A stretch of 64,000 nt of DNA from Planctomycetaceae bacterium (GCA_021298315.1 JAJTFC010000023.1:1-64000), one strand, 5' to 3'; shown: positions 17,661 through 28,077, numbered from the stretch's first letter. The notes: generated by a model not told the origin, from the letters alone. Numbers and translations: made by a program.

Positions 17661-19154
17661 ATGAACACCGCGATTCTCAAGGAATTCAGGCCTAAGAGCC
17701 AAGTGGCCAAATCCACCGTGCTGTTGGTCGATGATGACCGACTACTGGTCGAATCGACTCGAATGTGGCTGGAACATCTCGGTTTCCAAATTGTAACGGC
17801 CAGAAATCTTCAGCAAGCTCGAGCGAGGCTTACGGATTCTCCTATCGATTTGCTTTTGACAGACCTACGCTTGGACGAAGGTTGCGGTTTGGAAATCTTG
17901 CGAACCGCTCAAGCGATCCGGCCCGAGTGCCCCCGATTGGCCATGACAGGTTATTTGAGTACCGATTTTGAGATCCAAGCGATCCGAGCAGGAGCCATGA
18001 AAGTCTTGAGCAAACCCCTGGACGATGACCAGTTGCTATCGGTGATTCAAAAGGTGCTAGGCGAGCATCAACTTGCCCAAGAGGATCGTCGATTGTCTTC
18101 GGAGCTTGACCGGCGAGCCAAGGCCGACGGCCCTTGCCAAGACCATTGGTTTGGCATGGGAAACAAGATGCAAGAGATTTTTGATTTGGTCGACCGGATT
18201 GCGGATTCCAAAGCGAGCGTTCTGATTACAGGTGAGCCTGGGACTGGTAAAAGCAAACTCGCAAAAACGGTCCATCAACGGTCTGTAAGACGCTCAGGAC
18301 CGTTTGTAGAACTGGCCTGCGGCGGGATCCCCGAAACGCTTTTGGAAAGCGAACTTTTTGGCCACTGCGCCGGGGCCTTTACCGGTGCGATGCAGAACAA
18401 ACTTGGAAAATTCCAGTATGCGCAAGGGGGAACACTTTTTCTCGATGAAATTACGACGGCTTCCATGGCGATGCAGGTCCGTTTGCTGAGGGTTCTGCAA
18501 TCACGGCAATTTGAGGCTGTCGGAAGCAATGAGACGATTACCACCGATGCTCGCATGATCTTTGCGACGAACGAAGACCTCAGGCATGCGGTGGCTATGG
18601 GTCACTTCCGAGAAGATCTTTTCTATCGTATCCATGTAGTCCCCATCGAGCTTCCTCCCCTTCGGGAACGCCTTGAAGATCTTCGAGAACTTGCAGACGG
18701 GTTTCTGGCTCAGGCTTGCTTGGAGTTTGATCGCCAGATCGATGGATTCAGTCCGGGGGCTTACCGAGCCATGCTCGAGTATCCTTGGCCTGGAAACATT
18801 CGGGAATTGGAAAACACGATCCAACGCGCCGTGCTCGTATCGATCAGAAATAGGATCGATTCGCAAGACATTGAGCGATTGCTGATCAAGGATACTCTCG
18901 TAAGATCTTCAAACTCACAGATCGATTCGACCTGCCGCAAGAGGAATCACAACCAGTCTCGATTCGGTTGGTCTGAACATTTCAAAGACCTGGACGAAGC
19001 GCTCTTGGAACCCGAGCGAGAGATTCTCATCGGAGCGCTTGAGGCCAATGGATGGAATCGCCAAGCTACAGCCATACGGTTGGGGATCAACCGAACGACT
19101 TTGTACAAAAAAATGAAAAGACTCGGAATTGAAATCTCCGGTTCTTTCCAATAA
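17661..19154 (+). CDS. Sigma-54-dependent response regulator (NtrC family)
   Basis: A 497-residue transcription activator. The receiver domain has the acidic pocket (LLVDDD) and phospho-acceptor D68 (LLLTDLRLDEG). The AAA+ domain carries Walker A GEPGTGKS, the sigma-54 contact motif GAFTGA, and Walker B GTLFLDEI. A Fis-type helix-turn-helix ends the protein (WNRQATAIRLGINRTTLYKK). Start ATG 17661 rather than the TTG six nt upstream. No sensor kinase lies beside it. The divergently transcribed neighbour, 95 nt away, is the degenerate ABC exporter, a possible target. Confidence 0.93.
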   Translation: MNTAILKEFRPKSQVAKSTVLLVDDDRLLVESTRMWLEHLGFQIVTARNLQQARARLTDSPIDLLLTDLRLDEGCGLEILRTAQAIRPECPRLAMTGYLSTDFEIQAIRAGAMKVLSKPLDDDQLLSVIQKVLGEHQLAQEDRRLSSELDRRAKADGPCQDHWFGMGNKMQEIFDLVDRIADSKASVLITGEPGTGKSKLAKTVHQRSVRRSGPFVELACGGIPETLLESELFGHCAGAFTGAMQNKLGKFQYAQGGTLFLDEITTASMAMQVRLLRVLQSRQFEAVGSNETITTDARMIFATNEDLRHAVAMGHFREDLFYRIHVVPIELPPLRERLEDLRELADGFLAQACLEFDRQIDGFSPGAYRAMLEYPWPGNIRELENTIQRAVLVSIRNRIDSQDIERLLIKDTLVRSSNSQIDSTCRKRNHNQSRFGWSEHFKDLDEALLEPEREILIGALEANGWNRQATAIRLGINRTTLYKKMKRLGIEISGSFQ

Positions 19155-19576
19155 AAAAACCCCGCGTTGCCGGAGACGCCCGATAACCAGCAAGCGGGGA
19201 TTGGTCCCACGTTTAAGGCCAAGCACGCCCGATGACTCAGCCAAAAACGCAAAACGGGACTGCTCGAAGTTTAGAAGGCATGCCGTGAATCGACCAGGAA
19301 AAAAGGATTCAACGGCTTGGTGGTTCCAGGATCGTGGCGCCTTTGTTGCCGTATGCACCATGAAAAGTGCTGAGGCAAATGACGATCGGGGGCTAGGTTA
19401 CCAGTTGTTTCGGTTTTTACGCGTCGTTTCGACACTTTGCCATGCGCAGCTAGGATCCTGCAGATGATCCGCATCCGTGTCTGTTTACCCATTGCTATAA
19501 TAGGCAGAGAGCCTTCAAGTCGGCTCGGGGTGCATCGCCCGAAGACACTAAGTAGCACAAATCAAGAAAGAGATCG
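19155..19576. other. Intergenic region before the MoxR-like gene, with an extended -10
   Basis: A 422-nt stretch without a gene. An inverted repeat (CCCCGC at 19160-19165 with GCGGGG at 19194-19199) follows the regulator gene. It has an A-run on its left but no T-run on its right, so it is a poor plus-strand terminator. TGCTATAAT at 19493-19501 is an extended -10 about 75 nt upstream of the MoxR-like start. Confidence 0.4.
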
Positions 19577-20563
19577 ATGACTCAATCCGTTACGATCGAC
19601 GGAGTCGCACTGACGCTTGCCAATCCGGTTAAGAATCCGTCACGTTGGATCGGGCAATCCGAACCGCTTCGGCAGCTTGCGGCCTGCTGGTTGACTGTCG
19701 CTCCGAATGATCTGCCTTTGACTCCTCGGCTCGTGGGAGTGCCGGGTGTGGGCAAGACGGCTTTGGCGATGGCCGCAGCGAGTGCTCGGCAGCAAGAGCT
19801 CTATATTTTTCAGTGCACTGCCGATACTCGTCCAGAGGATTTGCTTGTAACACCGGTATTGGCAAGCAACGGAAAGATTGCCTACCACGCTTCGGCGCTG
19901 GTCACAGCGATGATCCGCGGTGGCGTGTGCGTGTTGGACGAAGGGAATCGGATGAACGAGAAGTCATGGGCTTCGTTAGCTCCCCTGTTTGATCAACGAC
20001 GATATGTCGAATCGATCGTTGCGGGAATCACCATTTCGGCGCATCAAGATTTCCGAGCTGCAGTGACGATGAATCAAGACGATTCAACCTACGAGATACC
20101 AGACTATATCCTCAGCAGGTTGCAACCAACGCTTCAGGTGGGATTTCCCAATCGCAAAGATGAACTAGCGATACTTCATTATCATTTGCCTTTTGCCGAG
20201 GCGGATATCTTGGAGCTCACGGTCGATTTTCTCCAGCAGGCGCATTCGCTTAAGCTCGATTTTTCAGCTCGGGATGGCATCAACGTTTTGCGGTATGCCA
20301 TCAAACGCCTAGCTGCACAGGATTCAGGGCATCCGCTTTCGAAGGATCATGCTTGGAAAGAAGCGGTGATGGCTTGTTTGGGTGACGAAGCTCTCGATTT
20401 GGCGGCCCTTGCAGAGAGGAAGCGACAAGCTCTTGGAGGAAACACCCTGCCGATGGGTTTGGATGATTTCTTTTTTGATCCAGATGATCCACTACGTCCG
20501 GAATCCGATTCGGATGAGGATTTGGATGAGGATTTGGATGACCTGGATGACAACTACCGGTAA
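19577..20563 (+). CDS. MoxR-like AAA+ ATPase with acidic C-terminal tail
   Basis: A 328-residue AAA_5/MoxR-type ATPase. Walker A is [10 protein letters not shown] (about residue 55), Walker [11 protein letters not shown], and the sensor regions follow ([20 protein letters not shown]). The C-terminal lid is followed by an acidic Asp/Glu/Ser tail ([16 protein letters not shown]). MoxR proteins usually act with a VWA-domain partner in assembling metalloenzymes or complexes. No such partner is next to this gene. It is followed 24 nt later by the aspartate oxidase gene and is likely co-transcribed with it. Confidence 0.88.
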   Translation: MTQSVTIDGVALTLANPVKNPSRWIGQSEPLRQLAACWLTVAPNDLPLTPRLVGVPGVGKTALAMAAASARQQELYIFQCTADTRPEDLLVTPVLASNGKIAYHASALVTAMIRGGVCVLDEGNRMNEKSWASLAPLFDQRRYVESIVAGITISAHQDFRAAVTMNQDDSTYEIPDYILSRLQPTLQVGFPNRKDELAILHYHLPFAEADILELTVDFLQQAHSLKLDFSARDGINVLRYAIKRLAAQDSGHPLSKDHAWKEAVMACLGDEALDLAALAERKRQALGGNTLPMGLDDFFFDPDDPLRPESDSDEDLDEDLDDLDDNYR

Positions 20564-20587
20564 GACGATTGGTCGAAGACAAGATCT

Positions 20588-22225
20588 ATGCTTCAAAACG
20601 AATTGATTTCTGCGAATTGGAACAAGTTGATTCCAAGGTATCTTGTGCCCATCGAACCCAAGCGTATGGGGCACTATTTCACCGATGTGCTGATCATCGG
20701 TGGTGGTTTAGCGGGGATGCGAGCAGCTCAAGAGATCGACCCTTCCCTACGCACCATGATTTTGACCAAGGACAAGGTCGAGGAGTCCAACAGCGCTTAT
20801 GCGCAAGGGGGTATCGCAAGCGTCTGGGATCCTGAGGATCGTTTTGACAATCATATCCAAGACACGCTCGTTGCCGGTTGCGACCTGTGCGATCCGAGTA
20901 CTGTCGAGATGGTCGTGCGGGAGGCCCCAGATCGGGTCGCAGAGCTTATTGGTTGGGGGACTCGTTTCGATCAAATCGATGGAGCATTGATCTTGGGACG
21001 CGAGGGTGGTCATTCCCATCAGCGCATCATCCATGCCCTTGGAGATGCCACGGGCAAAGAGATCATGCGAGCGATGATCAAGCACACCCGAAGTCTTTCG
21101 AACGTCGAGATATGCGAGGAAGCTTATACGATTGATCTTTTATCTCATGAAGGTCAGTGTTGCGGTGCCGTGGTCTCGATCCAGCAGAGGCCTGCGGTAT
21201 TGATTTGGGCTAAGCAAACGATTCTATGCACGGGTGGCTGCGGGCAGGTGTTCCGCGAGTCGACCAACCCGAGGGTCGCCACGGGCGATGGTCATGCGAT
21301 CGCCTTTCGGGCAGGAGCCATGATGAGGGATATGGAATTCATGCAGTTTCACCCGACTGTTTTGTACATCGCAGGTAGCTCTCGAACGCTTATCACCGAA
21401 GCGGTCCGAGGCGAAGGGGCTTACTTGGTCGATTCCCATGGTTATCGGTTTATGAAGGACTACGACTCGCGGCTCGAACTTGCCCCTCGCGATGTGGTCA
21501 GTAAATCGATTGTTGCCCAGATGGACAAGACGCAATCGGCCTGTGTCTATTTGACCTTAGCACACTTGGATCCCGAGCATGTCCAGCAGCGTTTCCCTGG
21601 GATCGCTAAGGTCTGCCAAAGCTTTGGTTTGGATATCACCAAGGATCCGATTCCGGTGCGACCCGGTGCCCATTACATGATCGGCGGCGCGCTTGTCGAC
21701 CAACACGCTCGAACGAGCCTTCCGGGCCTGTGGGCCGCTGGCGAAGTCACCTCCAGTGGTCTCCACGGTGCGAATCGATTGGCATCCAACAGTTTGCTCG
21801 AAGGTTTGGTGTACGGGGCTGTGGCTGGCCGAGGCGCCTCGCAAGCAGCTTTGAAAGACTCGACGGTCGGCTTGAGTGTACTCCCCATCCATTACGAAGC
21901 CGAACGCAGCGATACCCAGGAAATCGATCTAGCGGATATTCGCAACTCCGTACGCTCGCTGATGTGGCGGCAAGTCGGGGTGCATCGCAAGAAAGAACGC
22001 CTTGAGGAGGCTCTCGAACAACTCATCCGCTACAGCAGCTATGTCTTAGCTCATCGCCCAAGTGGGATCGAAGGCTGGGAGCTACAAAACATGCTGACCG
22101 TCGGATTGATGATGACCCATGCGGCTCTAGCTCGAAACGAATCGCGAGGAGTTCACCTGAGGCTCGACTATCCCAAACTCGACAACGAGCATTGGCGTAA
22201 ACATCTTGCCATGCAAAATACTTAA
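20588..22225 (+). CDS. nadB: L-aspartate oxidase (NadB)
   Basis: A flavoprotein of 545 residues that oxidises L-aspartate to iminoaspartate, the first step of de novo NAD synthesis. The FAD-binding motif DVLIIGGGLAGMRAA sits about 35 residues in, after an N-terminal extension ending in RYLVP. The family core is present: ESNSAYAQGGIAS, EGGHSHQRIIHALGDATG, MQFHPTVLY and LFEGVRGEGAYL-like ITEAVRGEGAYL. The C-terminal substrate/flavin loop reads AAGEVTSSGLHGANRLASNS. The aspartate-oxidase reading is favoured over fumarate reductase by the QGGIAS and GLHGANRLASNSLLE context. Convergent with tilS, separated by only 14 nt. Confidence 0.9.
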   Translation: MLQNELISANWNKLIPRYLVPIEPKRMGHYFTDVLIIGGGLAGMRAAQEIDPSLRTMILTKDKVEESNSAYAQGGIASVWDPEDRFDNHIQDTLVAGCDLCDPSTVEMVVREAPDRVAELIGWGTRFDQIDGALILGREGGHSHQRIIHALGDATGKEIMRAMIKHTRSLSNVEICEEAYTIDLLSHEGQCCGAVVSIQQRPAVLIWAKQTILCTGGCGQVFRESTNPRVATGDGHAIAFRAGAMMRDMEFMQFHPTVLYIAGSSRTLITEAVRGEGAYLVDSHGYRFMKDYDSRLELAPRDVVSKSIVAQMDKTQSACVYLTLAHLDPEHVQQRFPGIAKVCQSFGLDITKDPIPVRPGAHYMIGGALVDQHARTSLPGLWAAGEVTSSGLHGANRLASNSLLEGLVYGAVAGRGASQAALKDSTVGLSVLPIHYEAERSDTQEIDLADIRNSVRSLMWRQVGVHRKKERLEEALEQLIRYSSYVLAHRPSGIEGWELQNMLTVGLMMTHAALARNESRGVHLRLDYPKLDNEHWRKHLAMQNT

Positions 22226-22239
22226 GAATCGTCGGTCGC

Positions 22240-23250
22240 TTAACTTCGTTGGTGGATTTGCAATCTGCGGCGAGCAATTTTCAACTCGATCGAACCGGGC
22301 AACTGCATCCTTTTTGGATGATTGGAATACCTCGCAGAATCGATCCAAGCACGCACTCGATCCCAGTGCCGGAAACTGACTTGCCCAAGTGGCCAACCCA
22401 TGCGATGCCAGATGCCGACAAGCCCACACTGAAGTATTGGCCAAGGCAATTCCGCAAAGTCTTTCCAATCGGCTTCGATTTGATTCTGTCCCCATCCAAT
22501 AGCCGGTGAATCCAACCACTGCCTGGCCAATTCTTCGATGACTTCATGCTCTTGGCGGATGAGTTCCAAGGTAGTGCGTAGTCGGTGTTTGAGTTGATTC
22601 GACCCGATGAGTTTCTCTAGATACGGAAGGCATTCGTTGCGGATGCGGTTGCGTGTGAATTCGTTGCAAAGATTGGAGCGATCGATTCGGTACGATTGGC
22701 CGATCGATTCCAAATACTCGATCAATTCGGACTTCCATAATCCGACCAAAGGGTGAACGAGCGTCAAATCCTCGGAAAGTTTTCTTTCGATGCGAATGCC
22801 GGCCAGACCGGCTGGCCCTGATCCTCGGAGCAGATGATGGAACATGGTCTCGACACTATCGTCGGCCGTCGCTCCGGTGGCGATCCACTGAGCTCGATGC
22901 TGCTTGGCAACCTCCTTGAGAAAACCTATGCGAGCCTTGCGCCATTGGGCCTCGCCGGATGATTCGCAAGACTCAGGTAGAGAAGCGAACATCGCATCGA
23001 GTTTGAGTTCACAAGCAAGTTGCTTTACGAAGTGCTCATCGCGATCGCTTTCAGCCCCCCGAAGTTGGTGGTTCAGATGGGCGATGACCAATCGGGTGCA
23101 TTGCTGGATATTGGCTTGCAGAACGATACCGTGGATAGCCCGAACCAGTGCGACGCTATCGGGCCCTCCACTTACGGCCAAAACGATCGTTGAGTCACGC
23201 CAACGATCGATGGGCCAATCCTGGATGATCGATTCAAGGATTCGATGCAT
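22240..23250 (-). CDS. tilS: tRNA(Ile)-lysidine synthase TilS
   Basis: Modifies the wobble C34 of tRNA-Ile (CAU) to lysidine using ATP and lysine, an essential step for AUA decoding. The N-type ATP pyrophosphatase P-loop is SGGPDS at residues 27-32, followed by the family motifs AHLNHQLRGAESDRDE and TGATADDSVETMFHHLLRG. The C-terminal third is shorter than in E. coli TilS, giving 336 residues, like the compact bacterial forms. It begins 12 nt downstream of the M16 peptidase stop, so the two may form one transcript. Confidence 0.92.
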   Translation of the reverse strand: MHRILESIIQDWPIDRWRDSTIVLAVSGGPDSVALVRAIHGIVLQANIQQCTRLVIAHLNHQLRGAESDRDEHFVKQLACELKLDAMFASLPESCESSGEAQWRKARIGFLKEVAKQHRAQWIATGATADDSVETMFHHLLRGSGPAGLAGIRIERKLSEDLTLVHPLVGLWKSELIEYLESIGQSYRIDRSNLCNEFTRNRIRNECLPYLEKLIGSNQLKHRLRTTLELIRQEHEVIEELARQWLDSPAIGWGQNQIEADWKDFAELPWPILQCGLVGIWHRMGWPLGQVSFRHWDRVRAWIDSARYSNHPKRMQLPGSIELKIARRRLQIHQRS

Positions 23251-23262
23251 ACCATGCCTGGT

Positions 23263-26046
23263 TTAGGGTTTAGCCCCAGGTTCAGCGACAGGTTTGACAG
23301 GTGTAGGCTTTGCGAAATCCCCGGCAGTGGCGATGATGAATTTATCTGGATCGATGTATTCAGCGATCGCATCGTTGACCGTTTCGACGTCCAGATTCGC
23401 GATTTTCTCTTCGAGCTTTTCGAAGTAAGTCATATCGCGGCCTGCAAAGAGGTTACTTGCCAGGGTGTTTGCCAAGGCACCATCACGGGCTCGGTTGAGT
23501 TGTTGACTTTGCAAGAAGCCTTGGATGCCACTGGAGAGTTCTTTATCCTCGACCCCACTTTTGACCAGTTTCCTAATCTCTTCGTCGATTGTCGCAACAA
23601 GTTTGTCGCGATTCGATGGATTGGCGATCGCTACGACGCTCAAGGACGCAAACTCATCGATCGGATTTGCGCGAAGCATACTTGCAACGCCATAGGAGAG
23701 CCCTTCTTGCTGTCGAACCCGGTCCCCGAGGCGCGAAGAGAGTGTTCCTCCCCCAAGGATGTAGTTACCCATGACTAGGGCCGGATAGTTCGGGTCGTCG
23801 TCTCTCATCGCGTATTGCTGCGCGGCGAAGTAGACGGAATTGGCTTTGTCGGGCGTTTCAATCGATTTCAGAGGTAATTGCAAATCGAGCGTTGGGGAAA
23901 TAGCCGCGCGCTGATAGGGAATATTGGACTTCCAATTCGCCAGAATACTCGAAAGCTTTCCTTCAACTTCCACTGGATCGAAATCACCGACGACTGAGAC
24001 TTCGCCTTGAGTGCCCGAGAGAAAGTTTGCGTGAAGTGATTTGACGTCATCGAGTTTCAAAGCCTTGATGTCTTCGAGCTCTTCTTCGACGGTCGCATCG
24101 TAGCGAATATCGCCTCGTTGGTAAGGGTTCAGGGCCCTAGTGACCGTGCGCATGGCCAAGAGTTGAGGTTCTTGAAGTTGACTTTCGAGTTCAGTGATGG
24201 TTTGAGACCTTAGCAGTTCGAATTCTTTGGGATCGAATCCCGGCTCTCGCAGCATCTCTCGAACGACATCGAGGACTTCTAAAAGCGTTTCGCGTTTGGT
24301 CTCGATGCTGACGCTCAAGACTTGGCGTACCGATTGCACGTTCAGGTTGGCTTTAAGTTCATCGAGTTTATCGTTGAATTCCTGAAGAGGCATTTTTGCA
24401 GTGCCTCGCGACAAGATTGGCCCAAGGAGCTCGATCACTGTGGATTTGCCATTAAGGGTATCTTCATCGCCGAATCGAAGATTGAGCGTTACGTTGACTG
24501 TAGAACCTCGGGTCTTTTTCGGGAGCATCGCAAAGGGAATCCCTGATTTGAGTTTGCCTTTGATGAGCCGAGATTCAATGTTTCTCGGGGTTGGCTCGAA
24601 GGCCTCACCTTCGCTGGCTGCTTGGCGTCCGACGTAGCCTGAGAGCATCGGTTCGAGGCTGGGTCGGTCGGGAACTTCGATTCGCTGCGATGCGGTAACA
24701 GGTTCAAAGATACCGACGGTGCGATTATTACGAACTAGGAAACGCTGGGCAACTTGTTGAACCTGGGCTGCTGTGGTCTTTTCGAGGTTGTCGCGGAAGA
24801 GAAAGTACAACCTCCAGTCACCTTGTGCGGCCCAGTCGCTCAGAGCGATTGCCAAGGATTGGGTTTTCGCCGAGAGCAATTCCCGTTGGTTGAGCAATTG
24901 CCTTCGAACCCGATCGACTTCTGCATCGCTGATAGGGTTATCGACCAAGTTTTCGAGTGTATCGAGCATCGTCTTGCGAGCCTCTTCGATCGAATTTTCC
25001 TTGGGTATCTGTGCCAAAATAGTCATCAAACCCGGATCGTGAAGCGAGGGTGCATCCGAGGCGACAAAGGTCGCTTGCTTGGTCTCGACCATGGCTTTGT
25101 AGAGTCTTCCACTGGGCACATCGGTCAGCACCGCAGCGAGTATCTCGACGGCAGGGAACAGAGGATCCGAACCGGCGGGAATGTGGTACACCGCACCGAT
25201 GTACTGAGTGTCTGCGACGCGTCGCACGGTCGTGATACGATCACCGTCTTGAGCGGGCTCAACGGTATAAGTCTGAGGGAGGGGAGTCTTGGGCCTAGCC
25301 AATACGCCAAAGTATTTTTGAATCCAAAGCAGGGCCTTTTCCTGTTCAAAGTTTCCAGCCACGATGAGCATCGCGTTATCGGGTCGATAGTACTTCCGGT
25401 AGAAGCCTCTTAAGCTATCGACAGGTACGCGTTCGATGTCGCTGCGATTGCCAATGGTCGACTTGCCATAATTGTGCCATTGATAGGCTGTCGAATACAT
25501 GCGTTGCTGGAGAACCCCAATCGGGTTGTTCTCACCTTGCTCAAATTCGCTACGAACGACTGAGAATTCTTTTTGAAGATCTTCGCCTAGGATCTTGCTG
25601 TTGACCAATCGATCGGCTTCCAAACGGATAGCAAATTCGAGATTGTCATCGTTAGCCGGAAGCGTTTCGTAGTAATTGGTCCGATCGAGCCAAGTCGTTC
25701 CGTTGAAATCAGCACCTCGATCCTTGAGGGCCTTGGGAATGTCCGGATGCAGTTCGGTTCCCTTAAATAGCATGTGCTCAAGGAGGTGAGCCATCCCCGC
25801 TTCGCCGTATCCTTCGTGCCTTGAGCCGACAAATATCGTGGAATTGACCGTCACTTTTGGCTGGCTTCGATCTTGGAATAGCAAGATCTTGAGACCATTT
25901 TCCAATGCGTACTCGGTGATTCCTTCGACGGTGGTAATTTTTTCAGGCATCTTTTCGTCTGCAAATCCGATTGCGTTAAAGCTCATCCAGCATCCAAAGG
26001 CAAGCAACGCGATGGGCTTTGCCAGCTCAATACAACGAGAGAACAT
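23263..26046 (-). CDS. Secreted M16-family zinc peptidase (two-domain)
   Basis: A 927-residue exported insulinase-family peptidase. The signal peptide precedes ADEKMPEK. The inverted zinc motif HLLEH lies in GMAHLLEHMLFKGT in the first M16 module. The second module (from about residue 480) has the same fold landmarks but no HxxEH, the usual arrangement in which the C-terminal half is non-catalytic. Start ATG 26046 is chosen over a GTG nine nt upstream because GGAG is better spaced. Probable role is clearance of peptides in the periplasm. Upstream of tilS. Confidence 0.9.
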   Translation of the reverse strand: MFSRCIELAKPIALLAFGCWMSFNAIGFADEKMPEKITTVEGITEYALENGLKILLFQDRSQPKVTVNSTIFVGSRHEGYGEAGMAHLLEHMLFKGTELHPDIPKALKDRGADFNGTTWLDRTNYYETLPANDDNLEFAIRLEADRLVNSKILGEDLQKEFSVVRSEFEQGENNPIGVLQQRMYSTAYQWHNYGKSTIGNRSDIERVPVDSLRGFYRKYYRPDNAMLIVAGNFEQEKALLWIQKYFGVLARPKTPLPQTYTVEPAQDGDRITTVRRVADTQYIGAVYHIPAGSDPLFPAVEILAAVLTDVPSGRLYKAMVETKQATFVASDAPSLHDPGLMTILAQIPKENSIEEARKTMLDTLENLVDNPISDAEVDRVRRQLLNQRELLSAKTQSLAIALSDWAAQGDWRLYFLFRDNLEKTTAAQVQQVAQRFLVRNNRTVGIFEPVTASQRIEVPDRPSLEPMLSGYVGRQAASEGEAFEPTPRNIESRLIKGKLKSGIPFAMLPKKTRGSTVNVTLNLRFGDEDTLNGKSTVIELLGPILSRGTAKMPLQEFNDKLDELKANLNVQSVRQVLSVSIETKRETLLEVLDVVREMLREPGFDPKEFELLRSQTITELESQLQEPQLLAMRTVTRALNPYQRGDIRYDATVEEELEDIKALKLDDVKSLHANFLSGTQGEVSVVGDFDPVEVEGKLSSILANWKSNIPYQRAAISPTLDLQLPLKSIETPDKANSVYFAAQQYAMRDDDPNYPALVMGNYILGGGTLSSRLGDRVRQQEGLSYGVASMLRANPIDEFASLSVVAIANPSNRDKLVATIDEEIRKLVKSGVEDKELSSGIQGFLQSQQLNRARDGALANTLASNLFAGRDMTYFEKLEEKIANLDVETVNDAIAEYIDPDKFIIATAGDFAKPTPVKPVAEPGAKP

Positions 26047-26287
26047 AAGTAGCACTCCGGAAATGCTCGGTTGAAGTGAGAACCTCGCGATGAAAGGTTC
26101 AAAGGAAAGGAAGTGGAAATTTCACGATGGAAGACTTCCAAAAATTGTACTAAGGAAACAAGATTTGCATCGAGGCAATCTATGGTTGCCACTGGGAATC
26201 GTATAGATTTCCCAGCTTATCGGGAGCCGAAATCACCAATCGGCGTCCCTATCGTAGGATTGCATTCGCAAAGGAGTTAGGCTGACA

Positions 26288-26596
26288 ATGGCTTTTCGAA
26301 GCGTTGCCTCTAGCGACTCGTTGGCCGAGGGCCAAGGAATCGAAGTGATTTCGGATGGAAATATTATCGCGGTATTTCGCCATGGCGGACTCTTGTACGC
26401 GCTCGATGGGGTTTGCATGCACCAGGGTGGCCCTTTGGCCAAAGGTAAACTCTGCGATGGCAAAGTCCAATGCCCTTGGCACGGATGGACGTACGACTTG
26501 CAAACGGGAGACAATGCAACGACGTGCCAAGCTATGCTCAGAACCTATCGGGTTCGCGAGGAGGGTGGAAAAATTGAGGTTGACTTGGGGGATTAA
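26288..26596 (+). CDS. Rieske [2Fe-2S] ferredoxin-type protein
   Basis: A small soluble Rieske protein of 102 residues. The cluster ligands are C-x-H in CMHQGG and C-x2-H in CPWHGW, separated by 16 residues, and these define the family. It resembles the small NirD/dioxygenase-ferredoxin type without signal peptide or membrane anchor, so it is probably a cytoplasmic electron carrier. No oxygenase partner is adjacent. ATG 26288 has AAGGAG about 12 nt upstream. Confidence 0.9.
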   Translation: MAFRSVASSDSLAEGQGIEVISDGNIIAVFRHGGLLYALDGVCMHQGGPLAKGKLCDGKVQCPWHGWTYDLQTGDNATTCQAMLRTYRVREEGGKIEVDLGD

Positions 26597-26693
26597 GCCA
26601 TTCTAGCATCCGCCCAGGTTCCGGGAATTTCGCCTGGAATCTATGAATTCGCCCTGAAGGATTTCGACTACACCATCGGTCAGGAGGACCGCA

Positions 26694-28040
26694 GTGCAAA
26701 CGATTAAAACCGCAGTCGTTGTCGTTTTGTTGCTCTTTGTACTCTACGGCGGTTACATTGCGCTTAACCATCGAGAGCCCGAACTGAACCCCGAATTGCA
26801 GGGCTTAATCCCACCGGATGCATTTGGAGCAGACATCGATTTGCCCGAACCTGCCTATGCACCAACAGCCAGTTCCTCGACCCCAAGTGGATCAGGGCCC
26901 AGCAATGCCTTCGAGGCTTTTGCGAAAAATCCAAATCCGAGTTTTTCTGCTCCAGCCCCGCTGAGCAACCCTCCACTTTCGATCCCTACAGGGAAGCCAG
27001 AGATCGACCCAATCCAGGAAAAACTCACCGTTCCTGATCTCCCGGAAGTTCCGTCGTTGGAACTACCTAAAGTCCAACCACCCGCGATTCAGCCCCCTGC
27101 TTTGGGCACCCCCGATTTGCCCAAGTCAACCTCGATCACACCACCGGCTACAAGCGCGCCGCTGGCTACAAGCACACCGTCCAGTGGAAGCCTTTTGCCA
27201 AGATCCAACCCCGGACTTGGAGATTCAAATATCGTCCAGGCATCGAACGAAGCCCCAGTTTTGGATCTACCGACGCTTCATGGCAACGCCAAAACCATGT
27301 CTGATGCCACGCAACCTCGAATGCCCACCTCTTCAAGCGGCAAGTCCTTTACCAATGCCAAACGTATGGCGATCGACCAAGCCAACTCTGGTAAACTCAA
27401 AGAGGCACTTGCCAATCTATCGGTTTTCTACGGCGCACAGGATCTGACCCAAGAACAGCATAACGATCTGGTTGATCTTCTGGATGCTCTTGCCCGCGAA
27501 GTGATTTTCTCACAGCGTCACTTATTGGACGTGCCCTACGTGGTCAATCCAGGCGAGACCTTGGAGCAAGTGGCTAAGACCTGCCAAGTTCCGGTTTCGA
27601 TCCTTGCGAAAATCAACGGTCTCGATGAGCAAGCGGCATTGACTCCAGATAGAAAATTGAAAGTCTTGCAGGGGCCATTCCGAGCCGAGATTGTCCTGGA
27701 AACAAGCGAGTTGACTCTTTTCCTCGGTGACCTCTATGCAGGTCGTTATCCGGTAAGTTTCGGTAGTGAGCCGTCTCCAACACCCGGGGTTTACCAGGTG
27801 CGGAACAAACAGAAAGACAAAAACTACTACTCGGCCAACGGCATGCAAATCCCCGGCAAAGATCCTCGAAACCCCTTTGGTGGATACTGGATCGATTTGG
27901 ACCAAGATCTATGCATCCACGGATCTTCAGCCATCGAGGGTGGTTCGACGAATCTAGGTTGCATCAGCCTATCACCGCTGGATGCTGAGGATGTTTTTGG
28001 TATGCTCGGACGCGGATGCGAAGTATCCATCCGACGCTAA
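26694..28040 (+). CDS. LysM and YkuD (L,D-transpeptidase) domain envelope protein
   Basis: A 448-residue envelope protein. An N-terminal anchor or signal helix (TAVVVVLLLFVLYGGYIAL) is followed by a Pro/Ser-rich linker (about 35-190) and a helical stretch. A LysM domain follows (PYVVNPGETLEQVAKTCQVP). The C-terminal YkuD domain ends with the catalytic motif HGSSAIEGGSTNLGCISLS, in which His and Cys are kept and the usual Arg after GCI is Ser. It is predicted to form 3-3 crosslinks in peptidoglycan or attach proteins to it. Start is GTG 26694 with a perfect AGGAGG six nt upstream. pyrE follows 37 nt later. Confidence 0.88.
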   Translation: MQTIKTAVVVVLLLFVLYGGYIALNHREPELNPELQGLIPPDAFGADIDLPEPAYAPTASSSTPSGSGPSNAFEAFAKNPNPSFSAPAPLSNPPLSIPTGKPEIDPIQEKLTVPDLPEVPSLELPKVQPPAIQPPALGTPDLPKSTSITPPATSAPLATSTPSSGSLLPRSNPGLGDSNIVQASNEAPVLDLPTLHGNAKTMSDATQPRMPTSSSGKSFTNAKRMAIDQANSGKLKEALANLSVFYGAQDLTQEQHNDLVDLLDALAREVIFSQRHLLDVPYVVNPGETLEQVAKTCQVPVSILAKINGLDEQAALTPDRKLKVLQGPFRAEIVLETSELTLFLGDLYAGRYPVSFGSEPSPTPGVYQVRNKQKDKNYYSANGMQIPGKDPRNPFGGYWIDLDQDLCIHGSSAIEGGSTNLGCISLSPLDAEDVFGMLGRGCEVSIRR

Positions 28041-28077
28041 GCCCTTAAAAACATTTCAGTCTAATCCAGCGAAAACT

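Noticed and set aside
19160-19199. Terminator after the NtrC-type regulator
   Set aside because: The plus strand has an A-run before but no T-run after the stem, so it does not read as an intrinsic terminator for that gene.
24754-25413. Plus-strand ORF opposite the M16 peptidase gene
   Set aside because: Antisense shadow without motif support.
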